A stretch of 21,193 nucleotides of DNA, taken from positions 1-21,193 of the IMG/VR virus record IMGVR_UViG_3300040816_000194. One strand, 5' to 3'. Source of the DNA: a virus. This document shows positions 10,101-17,581 of this stretch, piece by piece. The notes under the pieces were generated by a model. It worked only from the letters and a program-made list of their open reading frames with translations, ran no database searches and had not been told where the DNA came from. Both the position numbers and the translations under genes were made by a program. Within the stretch, counting starts at the first letter, position 1, and each line of letters starts with the position of its first letter.

Positions 10101-10541
10101 CGGATCATTCCATAATACTGTTTGATTAGATAAATTTATGTTATTCCCGTCAAATATATCTTCTGTTGTTTGAACTGCTGTTATTTTTAATACACCATTA
10201 GCTGCTTGATTACGACGAGGATTGTAAGCAACTAAACGAGCAAGACGTAGAATACTTTCACGACGTTCTGCTAGTTCTAAATAGTTTTCTCTTGCATTAA
10301 GATCGCCACGGAAAGAGAGGTTTTGTCCTAAATAAGCGATAAGATCAATTAATGCAAGATATTCACTTGATTCAATATAGTCATTAAAATCTTCAGGATA
10401 GTTTTCACGCAAATAAGCGATCATTGTTCTGCGCAATGTGTCAAAGTCATAACTCTGGAAGTCTGCGTTTCTAAATGTTTGATAAATTCGCTTCCAGTCT
10501 TCGGCTACAAGCAAACGGTTTTGTCTATCAGTTGCTGACAT
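7110..10541 (-). CDS. 6: Baseplate wedge subunit gp6
   Basis: gp6 is a main wedge subunit that, as dimers, forms the ring joining the six wedges around the hub. The conserved N-terminal region (about residues 10-110) is well preserved: FRNADFQSYDFDTLRRTM, IESSEYLALIDLIAYLGQNL, ENYLELAERRESILRLARLV and YNPRRNQA. It has 1143 aa against 660 in T4 gp6; the extra length lies in the middle. An EF-hand-like loop D815-S-D-N-D-G-V-I-D-D-P-D826 is visible in this extra part. The C-terminus (about 1000-1110) has a conserved block (INDNQIKSQVINYINLFF, WDFGDTFYFQEMATYI) as expected for the family. The ATG at 10541 follows AGAGG by 6 nt. It lies 49 nt downstream of gp25 and 2 nt ahead of the giant gene, so it is part of the late baseplate operon. 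Confidence 0.93.
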   Translation of the reverse strand: MSATDRQNRLLVAEDWKRIYQTFRNADFQSYDFDTLRRTMIAYLRENYPEDFNDYIESSEYLALIDLIAYLGQNLSFRGDLNARENYLELAERRESILRLARLVAYNPRRNQAANGVLKITAVQTTEDIFDGNNINLSNQTVLWNDPSNDDWFEQFIKIINSAFTANNKFGNPASFESVDGIPTELYKFAGINNDVPVYGFTKPISGASTQFEVTSCYLNQGSIQEEPPFVGNALSLLYRDDGKGAASTNTGFFCHFRQGTLQNGNFVISNPSTNQIVNINATNINNSDVWLYSLDSNGIETTLWNKVDSLQGNNVVYNSLNNGNRNIFNVLTKADDRIDIAFGDGVFGNLPKGQFKVYYRSSANRNFQILPREITNVNLVIPYVNAQGSIHNLSITLALQYVVSNATTTESNESIKRNAPATYYTQNRLITAEDYNIGPLATNQQIVKVKSVNRNASGISRYFDLRDSTGKYSNTNIFADDGIIYRQEIEEKRTFTFNTRTDIENLLYNTITPIIKDPRTRSFYYKNYSKILITEDRVWTTVTDNTNQVTGYFTDQDDLISPVGTFTSSNLRYLESGALVKFIPPEGYHFMGGQIMEGNPVMLGSSSYKWVRIISVENDGTAFGTGILENGDGPIVINDSIPSNSTISEIRPKFTTALTDDVLTKIIDLMFANKTFGLRYDFVDRSWKIILGENLNVIDSFSLGKAGDTTNTNQDSSWFIVFETDGINYTITNRLLEYVFESEDQVRFYFENKNKVFDTKTGNFLSDSIKVLNINNQPDNTIPFTVDWQWQIEDCYKNSSGYIDSRKLKIGFFDSDNDGVIDDPDLFDHIVEPTVNSNEKFIIQKRIQTIDNTEDYSFVNAADENITIYSNQEEASLNLTKHVDGDKFYFANVDLFKIYEALTGKFTIINDYRAYIGRSGLKFQYNHTADQTTRIDPSVSNLIDTYLLTRDYDTSFRQYLSETNGTKPLPLSSDQLYLNFSGEINKIKSISDEVIYHPVKYKVLFGEKAEPTLQARIKVVKNPDIPINDNQIKSQVINYINLFFSLDNWDFGDTFYFQEMATYIISNMTPQVLSVVLVPVDKKQFFGSMFEVKSENDEILISGATVNDIDIITSNTASQLRAEGNIEVNSSSNTGISSGGSY

Positions 10542-10562
10542 TTTATACCTCTCTCTATAAAC

Positions 10563-10570
10563 TATTTATT
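10563..10570 (-). promoter_or_regulatory. Possible late promoter element ahead of gp6
   Basis: The minus strand reads AATAAATA here, one base off the T4 late consensus TATAAATA. It lies in the largest gap of the operon (49 nt between gp25 and gp6), 21 nt upstream of the gp6 ATG. That leaves room for a start site and the AGAGG ribosome site. In AT-rich DNA such a match can arise by chance. Confidence 0.4.
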
Positions 10571-10590
10571 AGATTATATAATGTGTGTAG

Positions 10591-11037
10591 TTAACTGATG
10601 AGTCCGTTTTTTTGATCAAAATCTAGTCGCATTTTTTCAGAAATGTTATATGTAAGATATTTTAGTTCGCACTCAATTAATATACCGCTGTCTTGCTGTT
10701 CTACATTAACACTGTTAACTTGAATCCTAGGATCGTAGTTTACAATATCTTCTACGTTTTGTATGATCGCTGCTCTTAAATCATCAGTCAAAGGTTCAAA
10801 TAGTACATCCCATATAATAGTACCAAACTCAGGATTTTCTAGCTTTTCACCTTGTCTAATATGAAAATGATTAATTAAGTCTTGTTTTATAATAGCAATA
10901 TCATACAAACTATAACTTAAATTTTCATCAGAACCTACAGAACTAAATCCTCTGTATCTTTTAGATACAACTGGATTAGGATCTTCATATCCTACTACTT
11001 TTACGTTTTTATAAATGTTTTGTTCTGTACTTGGCAT
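10591..11037 (-). CDS. 25: Baseplate wedge subunit gp25
   Basis: gp25 is the small wedge protein next to gp6 and gp53 that helps trigger sheath contraction; it is the most widely conserved baseplate protein of contractile systems. The 148-aa product (T4: 132) shows the family core at about residues 45-115: DLINHFHIRQGEKLENPEFGT, IWDVLFEPL, IIQNVEDIVNYDPRI and the beta strands VNSVNVEQQ...LIECELKYL. The ATG at 11037 follows GAGGG by 10 nt. The start lies 15 nt after the gp5 stop, and gp6 follows. Confidence 0.93.
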   Translation of the reverse strand: MPSTEQNIYKNVKVVGYEDPNPVVSKRYRGFSSVGSDENLSYSLYDIAIIKQDLINHFHIRQGEKLENPEFGTIIWDVLFEPLTDDLRAAIIQNVEDIVNYDPRIQVNSVNVEQQDSGILIECELKYLTYNISEKMRLDFDQKNGLIS

Positions 11038-11052
11038 AATGTATTTACCCTC

Positions 11053-13542
11053 TTAACGTGGACCTAATTTTGGTACGTCACCTGTAGATCTTGGATCGGT
11101 TTGTTGAGGTTCAAGCGTAAGACTTGCAAGAGGTACTAGCTCTTTGTTAATAAGTCTATTAGCAAAACCTCTACCTAACCCAATACGTCTATTTGTTTCT
11201 GCGCCGCCTTGATCTGCATATCCTACTGCTCTGCGGAATTCTTGTCCAAGTGCTGCATAGTCAAAACTTGTCCAAGTAATACTCTTAGACTTAATGTATG
11301 CACATGCAAGTTTAGTTGCTATTTCTGGATCGTTTGCTAGATCAGGATTTTCAACTACTTGAGGTACTCCAGCAAGTCCACTATATTTTTCGTAGTTTGA
11401 CTTAAATGTAAGTTGTATCAAACCTCTACCACGATATTTGTAACCTTCATCTTGAGCGTTACCGTAACGGCCACCGTATAGTGTATTACCTATTGCGGCA
11501 GGCCCTGCTGCTGAAAGTTGTCTAGCAAACTCATCTGTTTTAACTCTTGACGGAAATACCTGTCTTAGACGTGTTGCACTATAATTTAAGTTTTCGCTCT
11601 TAGGAATAAACGTACATTCTGCTTGTACTTGTGCCATTGCCATTCCTAGTGCTTCTGCGTTTCCAGGAGTTTCGCCTTCTGGTACTAGATCTGGATTTGC
11701 ACTGTTTAATGCTGTTGCAGGATCTAATCCGATAGCATTAATAAGTTCACTAACAAAGTATTGTTGTAAATCGCTAACAGGAACTGGGTTTGAAGGTTGT
11801 TCACCGGTAGGACCTACTTGTCCAAACACAATTTCTTGAGGGCCGCTTACGTTTGCTTGATCTCTAAACTGTGTAGTTGTCGGCCTTTCATCTGCTGCAC
11901 TGGTGATTAAAGGCGTGCTTTCATTTAATTGCGCACTAGGACTTTCAACACCTTGCGTTGCATCAGGTCCAAAAGACTCCGGATTTAAATGTTCGTGTTC
12001 TCCCCAAGGTTCGTGTGTAGGAACACGCTGTGGGAACGGGGCATTTGCTGCTGTTACTGCACTTGCTGCGGCTGCTGCATCTCCTGCTGCGGCTGCTGCT
12101 GTTGCATCTGGGCCATTAAGATTAATGTCACCGCCTGATATTGTAGTATTTGCTGCTTTTATTTCTGCATTACCACCCGATGTAAAATAATTGTATCCAC
12201 CTGTGTTAACGTCCCAATTTGCTTGTGTATCTTTTCTGTCGCCTGCTGTGTTAATATCTAGTGTTGCAGCATTCGATTCTGTACGGGCTCCAGTTGTACT
12301 AATGTCTAAAGTAGCTTGATTTGTAATTTTATGAGCGCCTGTAACTATTAAATCGCCTGTGCCACCTACTAACACTTTTTGATCTGCACCAACATAATGA
12401 TCATAGTTAGCACCAATGTCAAAATGTGCATCAACACCAACTTTAGTATCCCAATTATTACCTACTGTATGTTTATGATCTCTACCACTATTAAAGTTAA
12501 TATCTCTAGCAGCACTCATATTAATATCTCTATCAGCACTTATGTTTAAATCAACACTAGTTCTAATGCTAATGCTGTCATTAGCAAATATATCGATTTT
12601 ACCGTTTGCTGTTAACTCTATCCAACTGTCTCCGCTGCCATGAGAAATATAAATTAAATCTTCAGTGTTATGGAATAATATTTGATGACCTGTTCTAGTT
12701 CTAATTCTAACACACTCATTTGCTGGAAGAGATTTATCACCTGTTTCATTAGCTGTTACATTAGCATATTCAAATGGAGTAGTTTTAGCAGGACCTTTAC
12801 GCACTAGTCTTTCATCACCGTCGTCCATTACAAAACTACTGCCACCTAATCGACTTGTATATTTTGTTGCTTTTGCATCACTTGTTCCTACTTTAGACTT
12901 AGGACCATTTTTATTAATCGGTCCAGGAGTAGAAACTCCAAATACTGTAGAAGGAACTTCTCGTCTTGCTGTACTACTGCTTAACCCCCTAACTTCATCT
13001 ATTTGCAATCCTGCTCTACTTAGACGTTGATAAAAGTCTGTATTAATCGGTTTTACATATCTTGTTGCATTGCTTCTGACAGGTTGTTCAACTTTTTTAT
13101 TATACTCTCCTACGGGCGCATAAGTTTTAGACTCGTTGTCATAACTTCCAGGCTGTGCTCCTGGTACCATGTAATTTACAAATTCGTCCATTACACAGCC
13201 CATCCAGTAACCTTGTCCCAAATCGCCTTCTACAAATATACACATTACCTTTTGTCCAACATCAGGCGGAACAAACCACATTCCGTAACTCTGTTGACTA
13301 TCGTAAAATCCAGGATTAGAAGTGTTGGCACTCAAAGGTGTTACTCCATAAAAAGGATTTAAATATCTTACAGTTACCGTTTCACCTAATGCTTCAGGTG
13401 TATTTCCTGCTGCTGTTGATTTTAATAGTTCTACTTGTAAATTACCCATATAACTAGGGTCTGCGTGACTTATAACTTTTGCAAGATATGGCCCAGGATT
13501 AGTTAGTCTACCACTATTTGCGCTTCTAGATAATTCTGCCAT
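11053..13542 (-). CDS. 5: Baseplate hub gp5 with C-terminal GH19-like lytic domain
   Basis: This is the central spike of the baseplate, which punctures the envelope and locally degrades peptidoglycan. Residues about 17-130 form the gp5 N-terminal OB-like domain (GPYLAKVISHADPSYMGNLQV, VGQKVMCIFVEGD, GYWMGCVMDEF). Residues about 300-470 are repetitive and beta-rich (IDIFANDSISIRT, VDLNISADRDINMSAARDIN), matching the gp5 triple-stranded helix. An Ala-rich linker (about 475-500) and a HEPWGEHEH peptide (W513) follow. Residues about 585-800 look like a GH19 chitinase/endolysin: the Glu-containing AQVQAECTF (E642), ENLNYSATRLRQVFPSR (E650), YGGRYGN and YRGRGLIQLTFKSNY. T4 gp5 instead has a GH24 lysozyme between the OB domain and the helix. 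The ATG at 13542 overlaps the previous stop by 1 nt, with AGAGGA upstream. Confidence 0.92.
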   Translation of the reverse strand: MAELSRSANSGRLTNPGPYLAKVISHADPSYMGNLQVELLKSTAAGNTPEALGETVTVRYLNPFYGVTPLSANTSNPGFYDSQQSYGMWFVPPDVGQKVMCIFVEGDLGQGYWMGCVMDEFVNYMVPGAQPGSYDNESKTYAPVGEYNKKVEQPVRSNATRYVKPINTDFYQRLSRAGLQIDEVRGLSSSTARREVPSTVFGVSTPGPINKNGPKSKVGTSDAKATKYTSRLGGSSFVMDDGDERLVRKGPAKTTPFEYANVTANETGDKSLPANECVRIRTRTGHQILFHNTEDLIYISHGSGDSWIELTANGKIDIFANDSISIRTSVDLNISADRDINMSAARDINFNSGRDHKHTVGNNWDTKVGVDAHFDIGANYDHYVGADQKVLVGGTGDLIVTGAHKITNQATLDISTTGARTESNAATLDINTAGDRKDTQANWDVNTGGYNYFTSGGNAEIKAANTTISGGDINLNGPDATAAAAAGDAAAAASAVTAANAPFPQRVPTHEPWGEHEHLNPESFGPDATQGVESPSAQLNESTPLITSAADERPTTTQFRDQANVSGPQEIVFGQVGPTGEQPSNPVPVSDLQQYFVSELINAIGLDPATALNSANPDLVPEGETPGNAEALGMAMAQVQAECTFIPKSENLNYSATRLRQVFPSRVKTDEFARQLSAAGPAAIGNTLYGGRYGNAQDEGYKYRGRGLIQLTFKSNYEKYSGLAGVPQVVENPDLANDPEIATKLACAYIKSKSITWTSFDYAALGQEFRRAVGYADQGGAETNRRIGLGRGFANRLINKELVPLASLTLEPQQTDPRSTGDVPKLGPR

Positions 13543-16256
13543 TAAAATCCTCTTGTAATACCTTTTCTAAGATCGGTTATTCTATTTTCAATTTCAGCTG
13601 CCGATTGTGTTATATTGTTTATTGAACCTGTAGCTTGATTGACAGTGTTTTGAATTTGCGCAGATGCGCCTTCTACTTGTTTAAGAGCATCACTTACTCC
13701 CGGTGCAAAGTCAGATAATGCGCTGCCAAAACTAAATCCGTTTAACAATCCTTGTGCTTTGCCTAATACGCCTTGTAATGCACCGTCAAGATTGTCTTGG
13801 AAATCACCAATAGGATTACCGCCTTCAAAGAATGCAAATGCATCACTTGCTGTACCTTCTTTTTCTTGGTTTGGTCTACGTATCATATCAAGTGTTTGAG
13901 TAAATTGATTACCAGACCATGTGTTTTTGACCATTATTACTCTATAAAGTCCACTAAAAGGAGTAAGTCTAGTTCCATCGTCAGGAAATAGCATGCCGCC
14001 AGTATCTTCTCTGTAATCAATAGGTGTTCTAAAGTTAACTATTACATCTACTTCACCGTTTTGATAATTCATACTTCCGTCACTTGTTATGTTAAGTGCT
14101 CCACTAGGAGGACTATTATAGTTTCCCATTCCACTATCGGAAATGTAGTAAGGATCTCCTAGTATTTCAAGTTGTAATTGTACTAAGTCGACATCACTGT
14201 TAATAACAGCATCGTGAAATTGACGAGCAACTCTTATTTTTTGATCGTCTAGTTCAGTACCTTTAATAGGAGCAGTTTTTGGTTCAATTGTGTTTACTTT
14301 CGGAGCTTCGCCGTCAGGATTAAATTCGCCTGCACCTTCTGCTTGATTAAGGACTGTTTGTTCTGTTGCTAATGCACCATCTTGACCATTACTACGTAAA
14401 TTTGGAGCGCCTTGTCCTCTGTCGTCTTGCAATGCTGTAAAAAATGCAAAATTAAAATTTATATCAAAGTTTATTATGTCTTTGTTTTTTCCAGTATAGA
14501 TATAGTTGTATTCTTTAACTGCGTTTGATTTAAGTGAAGGATATCCGACAGAACCGCTGCTTGATTTTTTAAACACACTATGATGGACTAGATAAGGAAC
14601 TACGCTATACACATATACCGCTGGTGTTTTACCACTTTTAGAACTATCTGAATAATCTTGATTTATAAAAACCTTAGTTTCAATTCTAAACCAAGGTAGC
14701 ATTCCGTTACCGTCTGGCTGTTTATCAACAATGCTTTTAGCCCATTCGCTTGTTAATACTACTGCTTCAATAATTTTAGATATTTCAGTTTTTTGACTAA
14801 AGTTATATTGTCTAATATCTGAAGATATTGTTAACTTGTTTTGGTCCATTAGACCTGTAACTTCATCGTATATAAAAGCATCTACTCCCATAGGGCTTTT
14901 ACCTCTTTCAGTAGGAGCACCTACTGTTTTTGATGTACCAATATCGTTAGCGGAAGAATTTGCTAAACTAGAAAGTCTTGTACTAACACTATCTTTACCA
15001 ATAGACGTTCCTTTGGTTTTCTGCATTTCTTCAATTTTATCAATAATAGGACCGTCAACGCCTACTGCGCCAATACTTTCCGCTGCATCTTCTTTAGTAG
15101 TAGTTGCACTACCAGCAGGAGTAGAAATGACTTGAGATAAGTTTGTATCACTTTTAGGAAAAATAATTACATACTCATCAGGAGTGCTTACTTCGTTTGC
15201 TTTTTGCTTTTCTTTTTCTCTACGATTTAGAATACTTGTTAAACTGTTTTCACCGGTTTGTAATATTTCTGCTACTGTTCTTCCAGTAGGACTTACATCA
15301 CCTTTAACTTTTTGGATGTCATCTGCAAATGCTACTTCGTTCCAAGGTATAGCCTCTACAGTATAAACACTGCCTCCTGCTGTAACATTAAATTTAATAT
15401 CAACAAATCTTAATGGATAGTACCTAGTTGTGTTTTCTATTATTTTAATATTACCAAAGTCGTCGTGACCAACAAAATCAATTTGTAAAACATAGGTTGC
15501 TTCAATATAGTTTGCATGTCCTGCAGATAATGCTGCTGTCATTAATGACTGTAAAAACAGTCCCATACTATATGGTTCAGTTACTTCAAAACTAATAGAA
15601 GTAGCATTTGATGACCCAATGCTAGGCTTAGGAGCAATTATACTATCAATCGAAACATTATCTATAAAGTATTCAACTCTTCCTCGACTTTCATATGCAG
15701 TAGTTGCTTTAGAAGATCCTAAGCCGCCGCCGCTTCTTAATATTTTTATTTTAGGTCCATTTGTTCTATATGTTGTTTCAGGAAAATTAACTTCGTCTGC
15801 ACTTAGTACACCTAAAGTAAAAATATTATTAAAGGATGCAAATTCTTCTAAAGGGTTAGGTTGAAAACTGCTTCCGCCAAAACTAGGTGCTGTGAAATTT
15901 GTTACAGAAGCAAGTGCTCCTTGTATACTAGAAGATAAATTTTTAGTAACAGTAGCAGCATCTATTTTTCCAGCTATTGCACCTTCAACTGACGATATTG
16001 CACCTTCAACTGATTCTGCAATTTGAGAAGGAGTAGTCCCCCATCCAATTCCTGGAATGAATACGTCACCAGGTGACGGTTCGCCTTTGCCACCAAACGC
16101 ATCTAAACTTACACCTGCTTCTGCAGCAGCTCCTGCAATATTTGGGCCAGCGCCACCAAACGCACTTAAATCATTTGCTATTTTACTTGCAGTATTTTTA
16201 GCAGATGCGGCTTGCATTCTTGCTTGTCTTAGTATTGCATCATCATAGTTTGCCAT
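13542..16256 (-). CDS. Large baseplate structural protein, probably gp27-like hub
   Basis: This is a 904-aa protein directly upstream of gp5 and coupled to it by a 1-nt overlap (TAATG). The N-terminus (1-60) is Ala/Gly-rich and the C-terminus (about 855-904) is Ser/Asn/Gln-rich and looks like an amphipathic helix or coiled coil (VEGASAQIQNTVNQATGSIN). The C-terminal part of the folded region (about 745-800) has the SGLYRVIMVKNTWSGNQFTQTLDMIRR pattern seen in hub/late-control (gp27, gpD-like) proteins, where a strand pair ends in a dipeptide of basic residues. In T4, gp27 and gp5 form one complex, and no other gp27 candidate is in the operon. T4 gp27 is only about 390 aa, so this would be a much enlarged form. 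Structural role: likely; gp27 identity: inferred from position and a weak pattern. The ribosome site is weak (AGAAG/TTAGG within the end of gp53). Confidence 0.6.
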   Translation of the reverse strand: MANYDDAILRQARMQAASAKNTASKIANDLSAFGGAGPNIAGAAAEAGVSLDAFGGKGEPSPGDVFIPGIGWGTTPSQIAESVEGAISSVEGAIAGKIDAATVTKNLSSSIQGALASVTNFTAPSFGGSSFQPNPLEEFASFNNIFTLGVLSADEVNFPETTYRTNGPKIKILRSGGGLGSSKATTAYESRGRVEYFIDNVSIDSIIAPKPSIGSSNATSISFEVTEPYSMGLFLQSLMTAALSAGHANYIEATYVLQIDFVGHDDFGNIKIIENTTRYYPLRFVDIKFNVTAGGSVYTVEAIPWNEVAFADDIQKVKGDVSPTGRTVAEILQTGENSLTSILNRREKEKQKANEVSTPDEYVIIFPKSDTNLSQVISTPAGSATTTKEDAAESIGAVGVDGPIIDKIEEMQKTKGTSIGKDSVSTRLSSLANSSANDIGTSKTVGAPTERGKSPMGVDAFIYDEVTGLMDQNKLTISSDIRQYNFSQKTEISKIIEAVVLTSEWAKSIVDKQPDGNGMLPWFRIETKVFINQDYSDSSKSGKTPAVYVYSVVPYLVHHSVFKKSSSGSVGYPSLKSNAVKEYNYIYTGKNKDIINFDINFNFAFFTALQDDRGQGAPNLRSNGQDGALATEQTVLNQAEGAGEFNPDGEAPKVNTIEPKTAPIKGTELDDQKIRVARQFHDAVINSDVDLVQLQLEILGDPYYISDSGMGNYNSPPSGALNITSDGSMNYQNGEVDVIVNFRTPIDYREDTGGMLFPDDGTRLTPFSGLYRVIMVKNTWSGNQFTQTLDMIRRPNQEKEGTASDAFAFFEGGNPIGDFQDNLDGALQGVLGKAQGLLNGFSFGSALSDFAPGVSDALKQVEGASAQIQNTVNQATGSINNITQSAAEIENRITDLRKGITRGF

Positions 16257-16257
16257 A

Positions 16258-16557
16258 TTATAAACCTAATTCTTCTTGTATTCTGCTTTTTTTAGGAAGA
16301 TAGATTTGTTTTCCTACTGCAAAATCAAAAATCGGATCATTTATTTTATCTAGATTACGTTGTACAAAGACCCACCATAGCTTAGAGCTACCATACAAAT
16401 CATAAGCAAGTAAATCGGGCCTATTATGATACTGGGGCTCAATTTCATACAAAATATCATCTGCATCGGCCGGAACTGGTCTAATAGTTAACTGACCTAA
16501 GTATTGTCCATTAACTACTTGTGTTTTATAATACGGGCTAGTTACTGATCTTTTCAT
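16258..16557 (-). CDS. 53: Baseplate wedge subunit gp53
   Basis: gp53 clamps gp25 and the gp6/gp7 bundle in each wedge. The 99-aa product holds the family core: PQYHNRPDLLAYDLYGSSKL, WWVFVQRNLDKINDPIFDF and the LysM-like end VGKQIYLPKKSRI. T4 gp53 is 196 aa, so this is about half length and seems to keep only the conserved domain. Its ATG overlaps the stop of the upstream gene by 1 nt, and its own stop is 1 nt before the start of the 904-aa gene, consistent with translational coupling. Confidence 0.9.
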   Translation of the reverse strand: MKRSVTSPYYKTQVVNGQYLGQLTIRPVPADADDILYEIEPQYHNRPDLLAYDLYGSSKLWWVFVQRNLDKINDPIFDFAVGKQIYLPKKSRIQEELGL

Positions 16558-17450
16558 TAGATAAATCCATCTCCGCCTGAAATATAATTTCCGTTTACAA
16601 AATCTTGTAAATTAAATTGTTCAACTTTACGTCTGCTGTAAACAGGCTGAAGTGTAACTGCAATTAAACTTTGTGCAGGTACCCAACTGATCGCATCTGC
16701 GCCAACACTATTACTTCCTCCGACTTGAGTTGAAATATAATCAACATCTGAAGGTAAATCGATCTGGAAGTTAGTTACTACTACAGGAACATTGTTAAAA
16801 ACAAAGTCGCCGTAACCGTTTAATCTTACTACAGGAGGTGGTGCACCTGTACCACCATAGTCCATTTTAGTAAGTGTTCTTAAATATTGTACTGCTGCAA
16901 CCCAATATTCTGCTTCAAAACTATTTTCAACAAGGAACTCGCCACTAATAGTAAATTGATCTGTTCTACTATTTTGATAAACTGGAAAAGGATAGTTTGA
17001 ATGTACAGGTTGTAGCATATTATAGTCTGCACTATGCTGTATATAAATTGTAGGAGTAAATGGAAATACAAATCCAAATGTGCGCTTCAAAGGAGTAAGG
17101 ATAGGACTATTTGTAAATTGTGCTGGGATACTTAAACGTACTCTCCAGTCACGTTCTGGACCACTAGCAAATTGAGCATTAACTCTGCTAGCCGACTCAG
17201 GTTCTGCACCACTAAAAATATTTCTTGATCTAAACCCACTAATAAGCGAAGCAGGATTACTAAGTGCATTTGCAAAATCAGCTACTCCTTGCGCTACATT
17301 AGAAATACTTCTAGCAGTACCTACTACTTGATTAAGTGTTTGACCAAATTTACTGTTGTCTACTTGTCTAACAAACTCGCTTCCAATTGAATTAGACAAA
17401 CTTGAAAACTGATTTGCTACACGGCTTACTGTACTAAAAAATCCTGCCAT
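16557..17450 (-). CDS. Baseplate tail-tube cap/initiator, gp48/gp54-like
   Basis: This 297-aa protein is the first gene of the baseplate operon. Residues 1-75 are Ser/Asn/Ala-rich and helical. The folded part has tail-tube-like blocks: DWRVRLSIPAQF, FVFPFTPTIYIQHSADY, YQNSRTDQFTISGEFLVEN and EAEYWVAAVQYLRTLTKMDYG. This fits the proteins that cap the hub and start tube polymerisation (T4 gp48, 364 aa; gp54, 320 aa). I cannot tell gp48 from gp54 by eye. The ATG at 17450 follows a full AAGGAG by 5 nt, and a TATAAATA late element lies 21 nt upstream, so this gene should be made late and at high level. Confidence 0.7.
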   Translation of the reverse strand: MAGFFSTVSRVANQFSSLSNSIGSEFVRQVDNSKFGQTLNQVVGTARSISNVAQGVADFANALSNPASLISGFRSRNIFSGAEPESASRVNAQFASGPERDWRVRLSIPAQFTNSPILTPLKRTFGFVFPFTPTIYIQHSADYNMLQPVHSNYPFPVYQNSRTDQFTISGEFLVENSFEAEYWVAAVQYLRTLTKMDYGGTGAPPPVVRLNGYGDFVFNNVPVVVTNFQIDLPSDVDYISTQVGGSNSVGADAISWVPAQSLIAVTLQPVYSRRKVEQFNLQDFVNGNYISGGDGFI

Positions 17451-17470
17451 GATTACTCCTTGTGTAGTTG

Positions 17471-17478
17471 TATTTATA
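17471..17478 (-). promoter_or_regulatory. T4-type late promoter for the baseplate operon
   Basis: The minus strand reads TATAAATA, the exact T4 late promoter consensus recognised by gp55-programmed RNA polymerase. It sits 21 nt upstream of the first baseplate gene, with AAGGAG between it and the ATG. The expected start site is near 17464. It faces the gene for gp55 itself. Confidence 0.8.
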
Positions 17479-17509
17479 ACTCGTAATTAAGTACGCATTT
17501 AATTTTTTC

Positions 17510-17517
17510 CATAAATA
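17510..17517 (+). promoter_or_regulatory. Possible late promoter element facing gp55
   Basis: The plus strand reads CATAAATA, one base off the late consensus, about 65 nt upstream of the gp55 start. Together with the minus-strand copy it makes an inverted pair: GTATTTAT (17470-17477) and ATAAATAC (17511-17518) are exact reverse complements. It could give late transcription of gp55, but this is a weak call. Confidence 0.35.
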
Positions 17518-17530
17518 CTGTATATTTTAC

Positions 17531-17559
17531 TTGACTTTTAGAACATCTTGTTGTATAGT
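17531..17559 (+). promoter_or_regulatory. Sigma-70-type promoter for gp55
   Basis: TTGACT (17531-17536), a 17-bp spacer and TATAGT (17554-17559) make a near-consensus host promoter. Transcription would start near 17566, just before the GGAG ribosome site at 17572-17575. The position of the -35 box over the upstream in-frame TTG codon argues that translation does not start there. Confidence 0.75.
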
Positions 17560-17581
17560 AGTAAATAATTTGGAGAACATA

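Noticed and set aside
12004-12020. HEPWGEHEH in gp5 as a metalloprotease HExxH site
   Set aside because: It does not fit HExxH and lies in a linker; similar EPW..HE.L peptides, as far as I recall, are a common linker feature of hub proteins.
12050-12120. Run of GCTGCT/GCAGC triplets as a repeat element
   Set aside because: It encodes the Ala-rich linker of gp5; simple codon repetition, not a mobile or CRISPR repeat.
11903-12190. A 95-aa plus-strand frame opposite gp5
   Set aside because: It lies wholly inside gp5 over the Ala-rich linker and has no promoter or ribosome site; a shadow of biased codons.
16880-17077. A 65-aa minus-strand frame inside the 297-aa tube-cap gene
   Set aside because: Alternate frame of a conserved gene, hydrophobic and Ile/Leu-rich only because of AT-rich sequence; no start context.
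17531-17581. TTG at 17531 as the start of gp55 (adding 17 residues)
   Set aside because: The TTG is part of the TTGACT -35 box, has no ribosome site, and the added residues match nothing in gp55; GTG at 17582 has GGAG at the right distance.
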